Counted from the stretch's first letter, positions 53,456-62,572 are shown. The stretch: DNA of 64,000 bases from SABI01 sp963676605 (GCA_963676605.2 CAXXSP010000034.1:74769-138768), one strand, 5' to 3'. Notes: generated by a model not told the origin, from the sequence alone. Made by a program: numbers and translations.

Positions 53456-53487
53456 TGCACTATCGGGCTAATTTACCCGATAATGCA
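53456..53487. promoter_or_regulatory. Long inverted repeat upstream of trkA
   Basis: TGCA-C-TATCGGG, an 8-base loop and CCCGATA-A-TGCA give a 12-bp dyad with one symmetric mismatch. It lies between the end of the ABC permease operon and the trkA start (49 bases upstream). Without a U-tract it could be a terminator of the ABC operon only weakly; an operator or leader structure for trkAH is equally possible. Confidence 0.5.
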
Positions 53488-53516
53488 GGAAATGCATGCG
53501 TATACTGCGTTATTCC

Positions 53517-54479
53517 TCACTTATCATCTATGGCAAAGGGGACTGCCAAAGCCGACGGCGCTGCAAAAGCTCCCTTTCTGCGTCTGTTCGCTATGGTCAT
53601 GACTGTTAGAGTGAAGAAGGTGATGAGGTAAGGTGCCACAGCAAGGAACTGTGTGGGGATGACCATCTTGATTCCTGCCGCCTGGAGTGAGAACTGAAGG
53701 GAGGTGATTCCTCCGAACACAAGGGTTCCGATGACAGCCTTTCCGGGGTTCCACCCCGCGAAGATGACCAGGGCGATGACGATCCAGCCTTTTCCTCCAG
53801 TCATTCCATCATTCCACGAGGGAGTGAAGGAGAGGGAGAGACAGGCTCCGCCGAGACCGGCCATCATTCCTCCTATCACGGTGTAGAGGTATCGGATAGA
53901 GGGGACGTTGAGTCCCATTGCAGCAGCTGTCCTCGGTGATTCCCCGACTGCGCGGATGGCAAGCCCGAAGCGGGTCTTGTACATGAAGAACCAGCTGAAC
54001 GGGATGATAAGATAGAGGGCATAGGTGAGTATGCTCACATCGAAAAAGGCACCGAGAACGGGAATCGATTCGAGTCCCGGGATCGAGATATTATCGAACT
54101 TGCCACTGAGATTCATTCCGACGAGGTTGAAGTTGTTTGATTCAGGCCCGAGACGCTGTCCGAGGAAGTTTGCCAGACCCGTTCCGAACAGGGTGATGGA
54201 GAGTCCGCTCACAACCTGATTGGCCCTCATCGTGATACTGAGGAATGCATGGATGAGGCTGAACACTCCTCCGGTCAGGATGGCTACGAGAAGGGCAAAA
54301 GCCAGGTTTGCCGTGTAAAATGCCGTGGCAAAGCCGCTGAGAGCTCCCATGAGCATGATACCCTCCATGCCGAGATTGAGGACGCCGCTCTTCTGTGTGT
54401 AGATCTCTCCGAGGGTCGCATAGGTCAGGCTTGTGCCCATAGCAATCGTTACTGCAAGAAGTTTTGTGATGAATTCCAT
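53517..54479 (-). CDS. BMP-family ABC transporter permease (second subunit)
   Basis: The 320-residue membrane protein has about eight to nine helices and the family motifs GALSGF, ANQVVSGLSITLFGTGL, GESPRTAAAMGLN and AVAPYLITFFTLT (shortened). ATG 54479 is preferred to the TTG at 54488 because GGAGGG would otherwise touch the start. The set of ATPase plus two permeases matches nucleoside (YufOPQ-like) and spirochaetal riboflavin (Rfu) importers; the binding protein is not in the window. Confidence 0.9.
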   Translation of the reverse strand: MEFITKLLAVTIAMGTSLTYATLGEIYTQKSGVLNLGMEGIMLMGALSGFATAFYTANLAFALLVAILTGGVFSLIHAFLSITMRANQVVSGLSITLFGTGLANFLGQRLGPESNNFNLVGMNLSGKFDNISIPGLESIPVLGAFFDVSILTYALYLIIPFSWFFMYKTRFGLAIRAVGESPRTAAAMGLNVPSIRYLYTVIGGMMAGLGGACLSLSFTPSWNDGMTGGKGWIVIALVIFAGWNPGKAVIGTLVFGGITSLQFSLQAAGIKMVIPTQFLAVAPYLITFFTLTVMTIANRRRKGAFAAPSALAVPFAIDDK

Positions 54480-54484
54480 ATCGT

Positions 54485-55540
54485 TCAACCCTCCTCTCTG
54501 ATTCGTTTCAGATGATAGTCGTGGAATACCGAACCCGCGAGGAGCGGTATGAGTACAAGGCCCTGAAGAACAGCTCCCATGGACTCAGGCAGCTTCATGG
54601 CGATCTGAAGCGCATCAGCACCCGTGGTGAGCGATGCCATGACGATGGCGACTATGATGGAGGCAAAGGGGTTGAGGTTGGACATCCATGCGATGATGAT
54701 ACCGGTGAATCCGTATCCGGCATTCACGCCCCGTGTGAGACGGTGTGTGATTGCCACCGTATTCAGTGATCCTGCGAGACCTGCGATCGCTCCGCTGATC
54801 AGGAGGGCGATCACGATACTCTTCTCTATGGAGACTCCCTGGTAGCGTGCCGCTACCGGATTCTTGCCGATCATGTTGAGTTCAAAGCCCCATTTCGTCT
54901 TGTACAGCAGGAACCAGAGAACGACAACCAGCGCCAGTGCGATGAACACTCCGCTGTGCACCTTCCCCCAGACCTGTGAAAGCTCGGTGAACTCGGGAAA
55001 CTCGGGAGTACCGAGTATTCCTTTGGGAGCTTTCCATGCCTTGATATACAGATACTCAGCGAAGCCGATGGCGACATAATTGAGCATCAATGTGGTGAGG
55101 GTTTCATCAACCGACCAGTAGGCCTTGAGGGCTCCGGGAATGCCCGCCCAGAGGCCTCCGAGAATCATACCCACAAGTATTCCCGCAGGGAGGACGAGAA
55201 ACTCCGGCAGGAAGTGCCAGAACTGGATGACCCAGGTGACGCCGATCGCTCCCCATACAAACTGTCCTTCCGCCCCGATATTCCAGAATCTGAGACGGAA
55301 TGCGATGCCCACACTCAGCCCGCAGATCAGCAGCGGCAGCGCTTCAACGATCGTATACTGGAATCTTCTGGCACTGCCGAAGGCTCCTTTCGCCATGGCG
55401 GCGTATGCCTGCAGCGGATCCGCCTTGCTCGCCGCAAGGACAACCGCGCCGATAAGAAGGGAGATAACGAATGATACAAGAGGAATGAGAAGTGACATCT
55501 TCCTCGATTTCCTTTCTCTTTTTTCAAGTACAAGTCTCAT
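54485..55540 (-). CDS. BMP-family ABC transporter permease (first subunit)
   Basis: The 351-residue membrane protein has motifs LPLLICGLSVGIAFR, WNIGAEGQFVWGA, VDETLTTLMLNYVAIG and GKNPVAARYQGVS. These are typical of the first permease of BMP-type nucleoside or riboflavin importers. The start follows GGAGG and overlaps the stop of the ATPase (ATGA); the second permease follows 5 bases after its stop. Confidence 0.92.
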   Translation of the reverse strand: MRLVLEKRERKSRKMSLLIPLVSFVISLLIGAVVLAASKADPLQAYAAMAKGAFGSARRFQYTIVEALPLLICGLSVGIAFRLRFWNIGAEGQFVWGAIGVTWVIQFWHFLPEFLVLPAGILVGMILGGLWAGIPGALKAYWSVDETLTTLMLNYVAIGFAEYLYIKAWKAPKGILGTPEFPEFTELSQVWGKVHSGVFIALALVVVLWFLLYKTKWGFELNMIGKNPVAARYQGVSIEKSIVIALLISGAIAGLAGSLNTVAITHRLTRGVNAGYGFTGIIIAWMSNLNPFASIIVAIVMASLTTGADALQIAMKLPESMGAVLQGLVLIPLLAGSVFHDYHLKRIREEG

Positions 55541-55965
55541 GCCTGACCTCCTACCCCTGCCATCATCATGCCAAGTTCCTCAGTATTGGTTTCCCCGACT
55601 TTTCTGACTCCCATAATCTTACCTTCGTACATGACGGCTATGTTGTCGGCAACCATCTGGAGCTCCTCGAGCTCTTCGGATACGAGGAGCACAGCACTCC
55701 CATTATCCCTCTGGGCGATAAGGTTCTGCCGTACGGCCTCCGTTGCTCCGACATCAAGACCGCGTGAAGGATACACTGCAATGAGAATCCCTCCGCAGGA
55801 GTCGATCTCACGTGCGAGGATCGTCTTCTGGATATTTCCTCCCGAAAGGAATTTTACCGCCGTATCCTGATTCGGTGTCTTGATGATGAAACTCTCGATC
55901 AGTCTGTCGGCAAAGATTCTGAGGAGAGATCTTTTCACGACCGGCCCGTTGCTGAGTTCCCGGGT
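55537..55965 (-). CDS. ABC transporter ATP-binding protein, C-terminal fragment
   Basis: Only about 140 C-terminal residues remain: RIFADRLIESF, the signature KFLSGGNIQK, a Walker B-like ILIAVYPSRGLDVGA and the switch region VLLVSEELEEL. Full members have two ATPase domains and about 500 residues; this is the end of the second domain, and its Walker A is missing. Homology is readable back to about ELSNGPVVKRS. Beyond 55,965 the frame continues into GC-rich DNA that belongs to the beta-helix gene on the other strand. The gene is cut by the sequence join, not by a stop codon. Confidence 0.85.
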   Translation of the reverse strand, partial: TRELSNGPVVKRSLLRIFADRLIESFIIKTPNQDTAVKFLSGGNIQKTILAREIDSCGGILIAVYPSRGLDVGATEAVRQNLIAQRDNGSAVLLVSEELEELQMVADNIAVMYEGKIMGVRKVGETNTEELGMMMAGVGGQA

Positions 55966-55980
55966 CCGGGCCCGGGCGGA
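55955..55980. other. Join between two unrelated sequences
   Basis: The minus-strand ABC ATPase and the plus-strand beta-helix gene both lose their N-terminal halves here, within about 25 bases. The spot is a GC-only palindromic stretch (CCCGGGTCCGGGCCCGGGC). Codon use, intergenic repeats and gene types differ on the two sides. Confidence 0.75.
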
Positions 55981-57323
55981 GACGGCAGTGCGGCCAATCC
56001 CTGGCAGACCCTGCAACAGGTGGTCGAAGACGGCCTGATCGAACATTATAGATACTCAGAAAGCAACAACACCGACTCACCGCTTGAACTGGTCAATGAA
56101 GGGGCGCCGGTTAAAGGGGGCGACTGCCTGATCCTCAAATCGGGCTATCATGGTTATCTGGATGTGAATACCTTCATTTTTGACGATTGGCTGACAATCA
56201 AAGGGGCAGTCGGCGAAGACCCGGTTCTGGCGCAGATCAACCTTGTCGGCGCCTTTCGCAGGATCGCCTTTGCCAATATCACCATCAACAAGGAGAGCTA
56301 CAACAGCCTCGGCGGAAACAGCACTCCCTGGTACCAGAGTTCTGAGATCAGCGGAGCAGCTCTCTACTGTGCATCAAACAGCTTCTGGGGAGACGGTTCC
56401 GACCTGAAGTTCAGAGAGATGAGAATCATGTCCGCAGCGGACAGTTCTGCTGGAGCGCTGCAGACTGGGTCGAACGCGCCACAAGCGGTGCTTCCTTTCG
56501 TGGCGTCCCGCGGGTTGAACTGGTCGATTCGACTATCCTCAATATCGCCACCGGCATCGCCATGAGCGACGGATCGGTTGACGGCAGATTTGTCGGCAAT
56601 ACAGTTCAGAACTACCGGATCGATGGCGCCCGCGTTCTGAGCAACAACACCTACTTTGCCGACAACGACATCCTCGATTGCTACGATGTCGATGACAATC
56701 ACGACGACGGAATCCAGAGCTATTCGGTCACGGATGAAGGGGTCGGAACCGGTGTCGTCAAAAATGTCATCATTCGCGGCAATGTCATTATTGCTTCAAC
56801 CGATCCGGGGAATCCCCTGGCGGGTAACCCGCAGGGAATCGGCTGTTTTGACGGTTTTTTTGAAAACTGGACAGTCGAGAACAATCTGATCGTCTCCAGC
56901 ACCTGGCACGGAATCTCCCTCTATGGCCTGAGAGACAGCGCTATCCTCAACAATAGCGTCATCGACCAGGACCCGGACAACGATCCTTCGCCCTGGATCA
57001 TGATCCACGCTCACAAGGATGAACGCCCCAGCACCAACAGCATCGCCGCCAACAATATTGTCTCCAATACCGTCAGCATCAGCGGTAACAACGTCAGCGA
57101 ATCGAACAATTATCGGATCGGAAAATCGAATTACATCCTTGTCTATTCGCTGTTTTCCGACCCGGACAACAACGATTACAGCCTGCAGGACAACCTGACA
57201 ACCCGCAGCAGTCTTATCGATCAGGGCGAATATATGGCTGATTACTATTCCTCAGAATACGACCTGCTGAACAGCCCCCGCGACGGATTCCCGGATCTCG
57301 GAGCTTACGAATTCAGCCAGTAA
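55978..57323 (+). pseudogene. Right-handed beta-helix protein, 5-prime truncated and frameshifted
   Basis: The frame enters from the join as GGDGSANPWQTLQQVVEDGL, a typical beginning of the beta-helix domain after a signal peptide that is missing here. It continues GDCLILKSGYHG to about 56,450. One missing base (T in GCTTGG, near 56,451) shifts the frame; the protein resumes as WSAADWVERAT and VELVDSTI and runs to PDLGAYEFSQ at 57,323. Repeated N-N-x-I rungs (IIRGNVII, VENNLIV, ILNNSVI) support a pectate-lyase-type helix. It is likely an exported carbohydrate-binding or degrading protein. A GC-rich hairpin with TTTCCGGATGG follows it. Confidence 0.75.
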
Positions 57324-57440
57324 CAGGCGGACGAAAACTGACGTATTGCCCCTCCGGAGTTTCCGGATGGGCACTGCTTAGTGTCCATATACAGAAACTC
57401 AAAATAGCAACTGCCAAGTTTTCAGATCGGAAACGAGCAA

Positions 57441-57555
57441 TTTTTCGTCGTAGCAAGGAAATCAAGGGCTTGCGCTTAAGGCGTAGTACTTTACGCCGCA
57501 CAAGTAAGCCTACAGATTGACGCCGCTACGGCGGAAAAGGGCCGTTTCCGGATGG
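57441..57555. repeat. Structured intergenic repeat element
   Basis: TTTTTCGTCGTAGC at 57,441 pairs (with one G-T) with GCTACGGCGGAAAA at 57,525. Inside, GGCGTA and TACGCC form a hairpin (57,480-57,497). The right end continues into a 37-bp segment (57,519-57,555) that recurs with two mismatches at 61,264. Similar palindromic elements are common between genes in Desulfuromonas-type genomes as I recall them; no transposase is present. Confidence 0.65.
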
Positions 57556-57562
57556 AAACTAC

Positions 57563-58750
57563 TTAGTGGGAGTGCTCCTGCGCTAACTGCCTCAGGAACA
57601 GCCAGACAACCGGAAGCAGGACCAGAGTAAAGAGATAACAGAGCAGCAGAAAGGTCTGCTGCACCCCGGCCTTATCTGCCAATTTGCCGATCAACGGTCC
57701 GGTACAGACAAAACCGAGACGGAAGCAAAGCGACTGCAGCGAGAGAATTCCTGCGCGGTTGGCCGAAGGAATCTCCTGCTGCGCATAATTCATCAGCACC
57801 GGTCCGCGCAACCCGCGCATCATGGTCAGCAGATAATAAAAGAGAAAACCCCAGAGACCACCACCAAGCCCCAACCCCAAATAGCCGCCGATGATCAGAG
57901 CAGCACACAACAGAACCATACGTCCCGGGCCGAATCCCGAATGGAAACGATGGCTGACCAGGGCGAAAACTGCGACACTGAGATTGGCCACCGCCCAGAT
58001 CGGTCCGAACCAGGAAAGCGGAACGCCACCATCCTGCATATAGGGCTGGATCAACCAGACCGGATAGAAGGACGCCAGTCCCAGCACCAGGTTGAGCAGA
58101 ATGGTGTAACGCAGGCGCCGGTTCTCCAGCAACGCATAACGGGTCGAGCGCCAGGCCTCCAGGAAATGACTGGTCGGCGGCGCAACGGACCGCTCCGGTT
58201 CAACCAGAGTCCGGGTCAGCAGGAATATCAGAACCCAGACCACCACCTGGATAATAAACGGCAACAGCGGCGCCATGGCGTAGAGAAGTCCGGCAAATAT
58301 AGCGCCGCAGGCCTCGCCGACCTGTCCGGCCCCGCTCACCCTCCCCTGCTGGCGGGTGTAATCCTGCTCATGACCGGTAATTTTGAGGCTTTCAAACAGC
58401 AGCGCACTATCCGAACCACTGATAAAAGACATCGAAATCCCAAGGAGGATTTCAGCGATCAGCACACCGCTGAAAGAGTCGGCAATGGTGTAGACTCCCC
58501 AGCCGGCAACACCGATCAACGCTGCATAATTCAGCGCCCGGCGATAACCGATACGGTCACTGACGTACCCTGACGGATACTCCATAACCACCATCGCCAC
58601 AGCAAAGATCCCCTGCAGCACAAGGATCTGCGTCAGGCTCATACCGATCTGATCTTTCCAGAACAGCGTGATGATCGCCATCGGAAAGAGGCTCATCTGC
58701 AGAAAAGAGAAAGCGTAGAGTTTTTTTATATTGGATTGAATCTTCAACAT
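57563..58750 (-). CDS. Major facilitator superfamily transporter
   Basis: The 395-residue protein has twelve predicted helices and the MFS loop motif between helices 2 and 3 (SGYVSDRIGYRRAL). It has about the usual length, and a central cytoplasmic loop near 190-205. Substrate specificity is unknown. It is the last gene of an operon with two ATP-grasp proteins (59 bases after the second), so export of their product is a reasonable inference. Confidence 0.9.
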   Translation of the reverse strand: MLKIQSNIKKLYAFSFLQMSLFPMAIITLFWKDQIGMSLTQILVLQGIFAVAMVVMEYPSGYVSDRIGYRRALNYAALIGVAGWGVYTIADSFSGVLIAEILLGISMSFISGSDSALLFESLKITGHEQDYTRQQGRVSGAGQVGEACGAIFAGLLYAMAPLLPFIIQVVVWVLIFLLTRTLVEPERSVAPPTSHFLEAWRSTRYALLENRRLRYTILLNLVLGLASFYPVWLIQPYMQDGGVPLSWFGPIWAVANLSVAVFALVSHRFHSGFGPGRMVLLCAALIIGGYLGLGLGGGLWGFLFYYLLTMMRGLRGPVLMNYAQQEIPSANRAGILSLQSLCFRLGFVCTGPLIGKLADKAGVQQTFLLLCYLFTLVLLPVVWLFLRQLAQEHSH

Positions 58751-58809
58751 GGGGGCAACATAAACATCATTGGCACGTAACGACCATCTTTATCATTTTG
58801 ACACTGATC

Positions 58810-60024
58810 CTAATCGATATGACAATTCTGACCAGAACCTACTCCCCGTTTCGCCAGGAAATCAAGATGTCTCCCAACGTCAGTTCTGTTCTCCCCCAGG
58901 ACCAACCCGGACAATCTGGATGGAGCTCCCTTCTGCCCACCGGCAACAGGATCATAGCTTCCAAGAGGCAGAAAAATCTTATCATCAATAGCACGGTAGG
59001 CCACTTCCAGCATAGCCTCATAAGAGATCGTACTTTTCATCGAACAGAGCCGCGCAACTCTGCTCCCCGTCGCAGAAAAAATCGAGTCAGCCAGTAATAA
59101 GGCCGCAGTTGAACCGTTAACCCGGAAATTCAGATCATATACACAAATGCCGCCATTATTCAAAACAGCAACATCAATACCGACGCACCCCCAAAAACCT
59201 CTGGTGAACCCTTCTGCGGCAAGCTGACGGCCAGCCTCAACAGCTTCGTCCGGCACCTGCAGGCCTTTTTCTATCCAGTTCCCCAGATAATTCCCCCGGT
59301 CGTCAACAACCTGCTCTGCAGCACCTAAAAAAGTGACCTCTCCCGTTGGGAAAACAGCATAGTTAAGACAAAGATTCTGACCTATATCCAGATATTCTTC
59401 AGCGACAACCTGATCACAGGAAGAAAACAACCGCTCAATCGCCGGCAGTTCCTCAGCAGACCGGCAGATAACAACATCACAACCACCACCGCTGGACTGA
59501 TCTGTCACAGCCTTGAATACCAACGGAAACGTCTTCAACCGGGATTTTTTTGTCAGATCCCGAACCGAAACAACCTCTCTGCCGGGAAGATAGCGCTCCG
59601 GTACCAACGCGGCAAGATTGCCCTTATTATTCAAAAAAGAGAGGAGGTCAGGCCGAACCCAGCTGGATTCGACGGGAAGATCGTCGCACATATGAACATG
59701 CTGGACTGCGACCGAACTGCCAAGAACACTGATAAGCCCGGATAACATATCAAAATAATCCTGACCGTCAGCATACTGATAACAACTGGCCGGAACCGGC
59801 AGCCCCGCAGTTTCCAACAACTGTAGACCGGCACGCGTCGAAACACCTCTGGCGCAGAGGACAGGGAGTTCGCCCATAATCGTCAGCTGTCCTGCGGTCA
59901 GAGAGTCGATTGTCGCTTCATCCTGCGGTAGCCAGTCAGACATGTTGGAAGGGATACGTGGAGAATAGAAAAGATCCTTCCCGTATATCTCAGCCATGGT
60001 CATTAATGGCTCAATTTTCGCCAT
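58810..60024 (-). CDS. ATP-grasp ligase-like protein, PGM1-like
   Basis: The 404-residue protein has an ATP-grasp core in its C-terminal half: FPLVFKAVTDQSSGGGCDV (ATP-binding Lys and glycine-rich loop), VVAEEYLDIGQN, and the metal-binding end DLNFRVNGSTAALLLA. The N-R-x-x-G-S/T motif recalls ATP-grasp peptide ligases related to pheganomycin PGM1. The N-terminal 150 residues look like a pre-ATP-grasp domain. It overlaps the partner ATP-grasp gene by one stop/start. It is likely to form an amide bond between small substrates. Confidence 0.78.
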   Translation of the reverse strand: MAKIEPLMTMAEIYGKDLFYSPRIPSNMSDWLPQDEATIDSLTAGQLTIMGELPVLCARGVSTRAGLQLLETAGLPVPASCYQYADGQDYFDMLSGLISVLGSSVAVQHVHMCDDLPVESSWVRPDLLSFLNNKGNLAALVPERYLPGREVVSVRDLTKKSRLKTFPLVFKAVTDQSSGGGCDVVICRSAEELPAIERLFSSCDQVVAEEYLDIGQNLCLNYAVFPTGEVTFLGAAEQVVDDRGNYLGNWIEKGLQVPDEAVEAGRQLAAEGFTRGFWGCVGIDVAVLNNGGICVYDLNFRVNGSTAALLLADSIFSATGSRVARLCSMKSTISYEAMLEVAYRAIDDKIFLPLGSYDPVAGGQKGAPSRLSGLVLGENRTDVGRHLDFLAKRGVGSGQNCHID

Positions 60025-60902
60025 CAGCTTTCAACCTTCCCTTCAGCCGTAAAGGAATACAGGCCACGGGACAACTCCTCCAAAGCAGATTGCAGACGGA
60101 GCGATGGGCTCCCATCCATTCGCATCATCGGTGTCGAGTTGGTATCGAAGAGAACCACCTCACCATCAACAACGGTATAATCAAACTTGCCAAAATCAAA
60201 TCCCAATTGCCGCCGTCGCTCTCTTAAGGCCTCCGGAACGGGACAGTCATAGTCACGCTTGACAACATCGTTTGCCTTGACGATCGGTTTGGGTGAATAC
60301 ACCCTCTGGCTGTATTCACGATCCCCGATAAAGAGCCACTGACGGATACAGAAATACTCCCCCTCCCGCTCAGGCAGGAATTTCTCAACAACCAGTTTCT
60401 GGTCGTTCCAGACGGCAGCAGGAACGTCAGCCTGTGTCTGATATATCTGATAATCACATGATTTGCGGCTGTCCTTGCCGAAAGAGAAAAGCCTCCGGAC
60501 CTTTCTTAACATCCGGTATCCCCGGCTGCCCCTCCTCCGGACAAGTTTTTCAGGAGTTCCGCCGCAATTGTTGTCCGTCTTCACAATAACCGGACCCGTA
60601 TCGGCACAACCCGGCTGAACAAGATGGGTGCTCAATTTGCTTTTGGAAATGTCGGCAACGGAAGCGTTAACGACGACCGGATATTTTTTCGCGAACGCCA
60701 GATATTCATCAGGAACGACAGTCAAATTGACATGCATAAACAAAATATCCGCTGGCCTGTAATCAGCGACCCCGTACAGAAAAAAAACATCGTGCCCCTG
60801 TTCTGTCCAGAGTTTCGTCAGATGCCGCAGGACGTAACTGCGTGATTCAAAGGTATCCAGTTTGTGGCTCAGAATCGCAATTCTCTGTTTACGACTATCC
60901 AT
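60024..60902 (-). CDS. ATP-grasp-fold protein, RimK/glutathione-synthetase-like
   Basis: The 292-residue protein from ATG 60902 (GGGAGG 7 bases upstream) has an N-terminal Rossmann-like part (IAILSHKLD, VFFLYGVADYRPADILFMH). An ATP-grasp-like part follows, with VIVKTDNNCGGTPE, LVVEKFLPE, GKFDYTVVDGEVVLFDTNSTP and a basic insertion (about 120-150). D-x-N near the end corresponds to the metal site. The glycine loop is short. It heads the three-gene operon. The substrate is unknown. Confidence 0.72.
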   Translation of the reverse strand: MDSRKQRIAILSHKLDTFESRSYVLRHLTKLWTEQGHDVFFLYGVADYRPADILFMHVNLTVVPDEYLAFAKKYPVVVNASVADISKSKLSTHLVQPGCADTGPVIVKTDNNCGGTPEKLVRRRGSRGYRMLRKVRRLFSFGKDSRKSCDYQIYQTQADVPAAVWNDQKLVVEKFLPEREGEYFCIRQWLFIGDREYSQRVYSPKPIVKANDVVKRDYDCPVPEALRERRRQLGFDFGKFDYTVVDGEVVLFDTNSTPMMRMDGSPSLRLQSALEELSRGLYSFTAEGKVES

Positions 60903-61149
60903 TGCATCCCTCCCTATTTTCAAAACATAGAACAATCATTTCTTCAGATCGTTACAGAAAAGCAACATACATAAACAAACAACAAAACACTAATGATAAT
61001 TCCAAAATTTGATATAGCGTGAGGATGAAGACAACTCTTCTGCAGAAAGGAGAATGCGTAGTGCTATTTGATATTGGATTAAATCTTTGACTTGCGCGGC
61101 CATTACCACCGGAGAAAACGTTTAAAGTCCCTCTCATAAGGACCCTAAA

Positions 61150-61245
61150 GGGCATAAAGGAGAGGGGGTGGTGAGGGGACAGGCGGATCGCAGATTACCC
61201 CTCATCCGCCCTGTGGGCACCTTCTCCCAAACGGGAGAAGGAACT
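61150..61245. repeat. REP-like palindromic repeat
   Basis: The segment contains GTGAGGGG and CCCCTCAT, GGCGGAT and ATCCGCC, GCCC-TGT-GGGC, and a perfect CTTCTCCC-AAAC-GGGAGAAG hairpin (61,221-61,240). This composition is typical of proteobacterial REP/BIME elements. The flanking stretch 60,903-61,149 is AT-rich near the ATP-grasp gene and probably holds its promoter; no gene is seen there. Confidence 0.65.
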
Positions 61246-61263
61246 ATTTTCACATGCCCTGAT

Positions 61264-61300
61264 GACACCGCCACGGCGGAAAAGGGCCGTTTCCGGATGG
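61264..61300. repeat. Second copy of the 37-bp intergenic repeat
   Basis: Matches 57,519-57,555 in 35 of 37 positions, including CGGCGGAAAAGGGCCGTTTC and CGGATGG. It ends 3 bases before the stop codon of the EF-hand-like gene, so it may serve as its transcription end. Confidence 0.75.
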
Positions 61301-61303
61301 GCT

Positions 61304-62395
61304 CTAGACTATCAGATCCAACTGCTGCACCGTCCCGGCCAGCCCGCTCTCCTGCAAAAACAGCCCCGTGGTCCGGACCTGGCCAAGCTGGGTGTTCTGC
61401 TCGTCATTCAGCGAAAATTCGCTTTCTACCCGATCGAGATAAATGGCACCGACACCACGCTGTCCCAGAGCCAGCAGGGAAAACTCGCCCTCTGCGCTAC
61501 GCTCCCAGATCTGCAGACGGTCGAATATCTCGTCATTTTCGTCGATCCAGTTGTTACCGTCACTGTCATAAGCTGCCAGCTCCGCAAAACCATCACCACT
61601 GGTCGGGCCAAACAGTTCGCTGCCATCGTTAATCTGGCCGTCGCCGTTTTTATCGAGGGCAAGGAAGCCGCTCCCCTCAGTTACGAACTTCATCTGATCG
61701 GGGCTGCCGTCCAGGTCGATATCGAACTGCAGATCAGTCGCTTCCAGCTGTGCCGCTGTTCCGGCATAATTGATAACCAGCGGGTCCTTCAAGGCATCGC
61801 CGGCACGGATATCGATGCCCTCATAGCTGGCAAATTCGCGGCTCATGTTCAACTGGACATTAAGGTTGATCTGCCGCCCGTCAGCCGTGTTGACAATGCC
61901 CTGGGCACTGAAGCTGGTCTGCTCACTCTCATAGACACTGTGCTGATAATGATACTCCACCCCCCAACCCGCCATCTCGTCGGCCGCCTGTTTTTCCTGC
62001 CCGGGCGCGTACTCTGAGGGATCGGTAATAACAACTTCCTCCCCGTCCGGTCTGAAATCACTGGCCTTGAAAATCTTCAGTTCTTTCCCGGTCAGGTTCT
62101 CAACCAGACGCCGCAGTAAACCGATCTTCCAGCCATGCTGGAGGTCTTCTTCCGGATCGAACTCTTTAATTTCCTTATTTCTGCTGAGCGGTTGACTGCT
62201 CTGAACCAGAGCGGACTGACTCTGCTGGTGGGAGATTGAAACCTTGTCGCTTTGGAATTGCAGCGAGGAAACGGCACTCTCGGCAGCTTCTTCGTTTGTC
62301 GCGTTGTTCCAGTAGTGAAGGCTCTCCGTTTCCTTCTCTACCTTGGTTGCCTGGTGCTGACTCGCCATTGCGATTTGCGAACTTTGTATGATCAT
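61304..62395 (-). CDS. EF-hand-rich protein of unknown function
   Basis: The 363-residue protein starts at ATG 62395, 7 bases after GGAGG; frames to 62,458 lack that spacing. There is no signal peptide. The Gln/Ser-rich N-terminal third leads to a beta-rich middle (QINLNVQLNMSREF). A C-terminal part carries calcium-loop motifs DIDLDGSPD, DKNGDGQINDGSELFG and DSDGNNWIDENDE. Proteins with DKNGDGxI...SELFG are frequent in deltaproteobacteria and often annotated only as hypothetical. Calcium binding is well supported; the role is unknown. Confidence 0.78.
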   Translation of the reverse strand: MIIQSSQIAMASQHQATKVEKETESLHYWNNATNEEAAESAVSSLQFQSDKVSISHQQSQSALVQSSQPLSRNKEIKEFDPEEDLQHGWKIGLLRRLVENLTGKELKIFKASDFRPDGEEVVITDPSEYAPGQEKQAADEMAGWGVEYHYQHSVYESEQTSFSAQGIVNTADGRQINLNVQLNMSREFASYEGIDIRAGDALKDPLVINYAGTAAQLEATDLQFDIDLDGSPDQMKFVTEGSGFLALDKNGDGQINDGSELFGPTSGDGFAELAAYDSDGNNWIDENDEIFDRLQIWERSAEGEFSLLALGQRGVGAIYLDRVESEFSLNDEQNTQLGQVRTTGLFLQESGLAGTVQQLDLIV

Positions 62396-62524
62396 GGCCA
62401 TCCTCCGTGACGCGCCAAAAGGTGACAAAGTCGAAATACTGGATAGAGTTGTCACCACCTCTTCGACTGCCCGATGACAACTGTTTAGCTTTTTTGTGAC
62501 AAAACGTAAAAGAAATCAAACATT

Positions 62525-62572
62525 GGGGCACAGTCAAGCGGGGCAGATTGCCCCAGTGAGTAAAAATGCCCC
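62525..62572. repeat. Clustered GGGGCA/TGCCCC inverted repeats
   Basis: GGGGCA occurs at 62,525 and 62,540 and its complement TGCCCC at 62,549 and 62,567, giving two nested dyads. They lie 45-95 bases upstream of a sigma-54-like promoter, the usual place for enhancer-binding protein sites. Confidence 0.5.

Noticed and set aside
55940..55990. Integrated element with attachment site at the join
   Set aside because: No integrase, tRNA or flanking direct repeat is visible and both genes are cut at one point.
57941..58573. 210-codon plus-strand open frame
   Set aside because: It lies fully opposite the MFS gene, is rich in His, Gln and Asn from antisense codons and has no domain or ribosome site.
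61262..62017. 251-codon plus-strand open frame
   Set aside because: Antisense of the EF-hand-rich gene, whose calcium-loop motifs and GGAGG start make it the real one.
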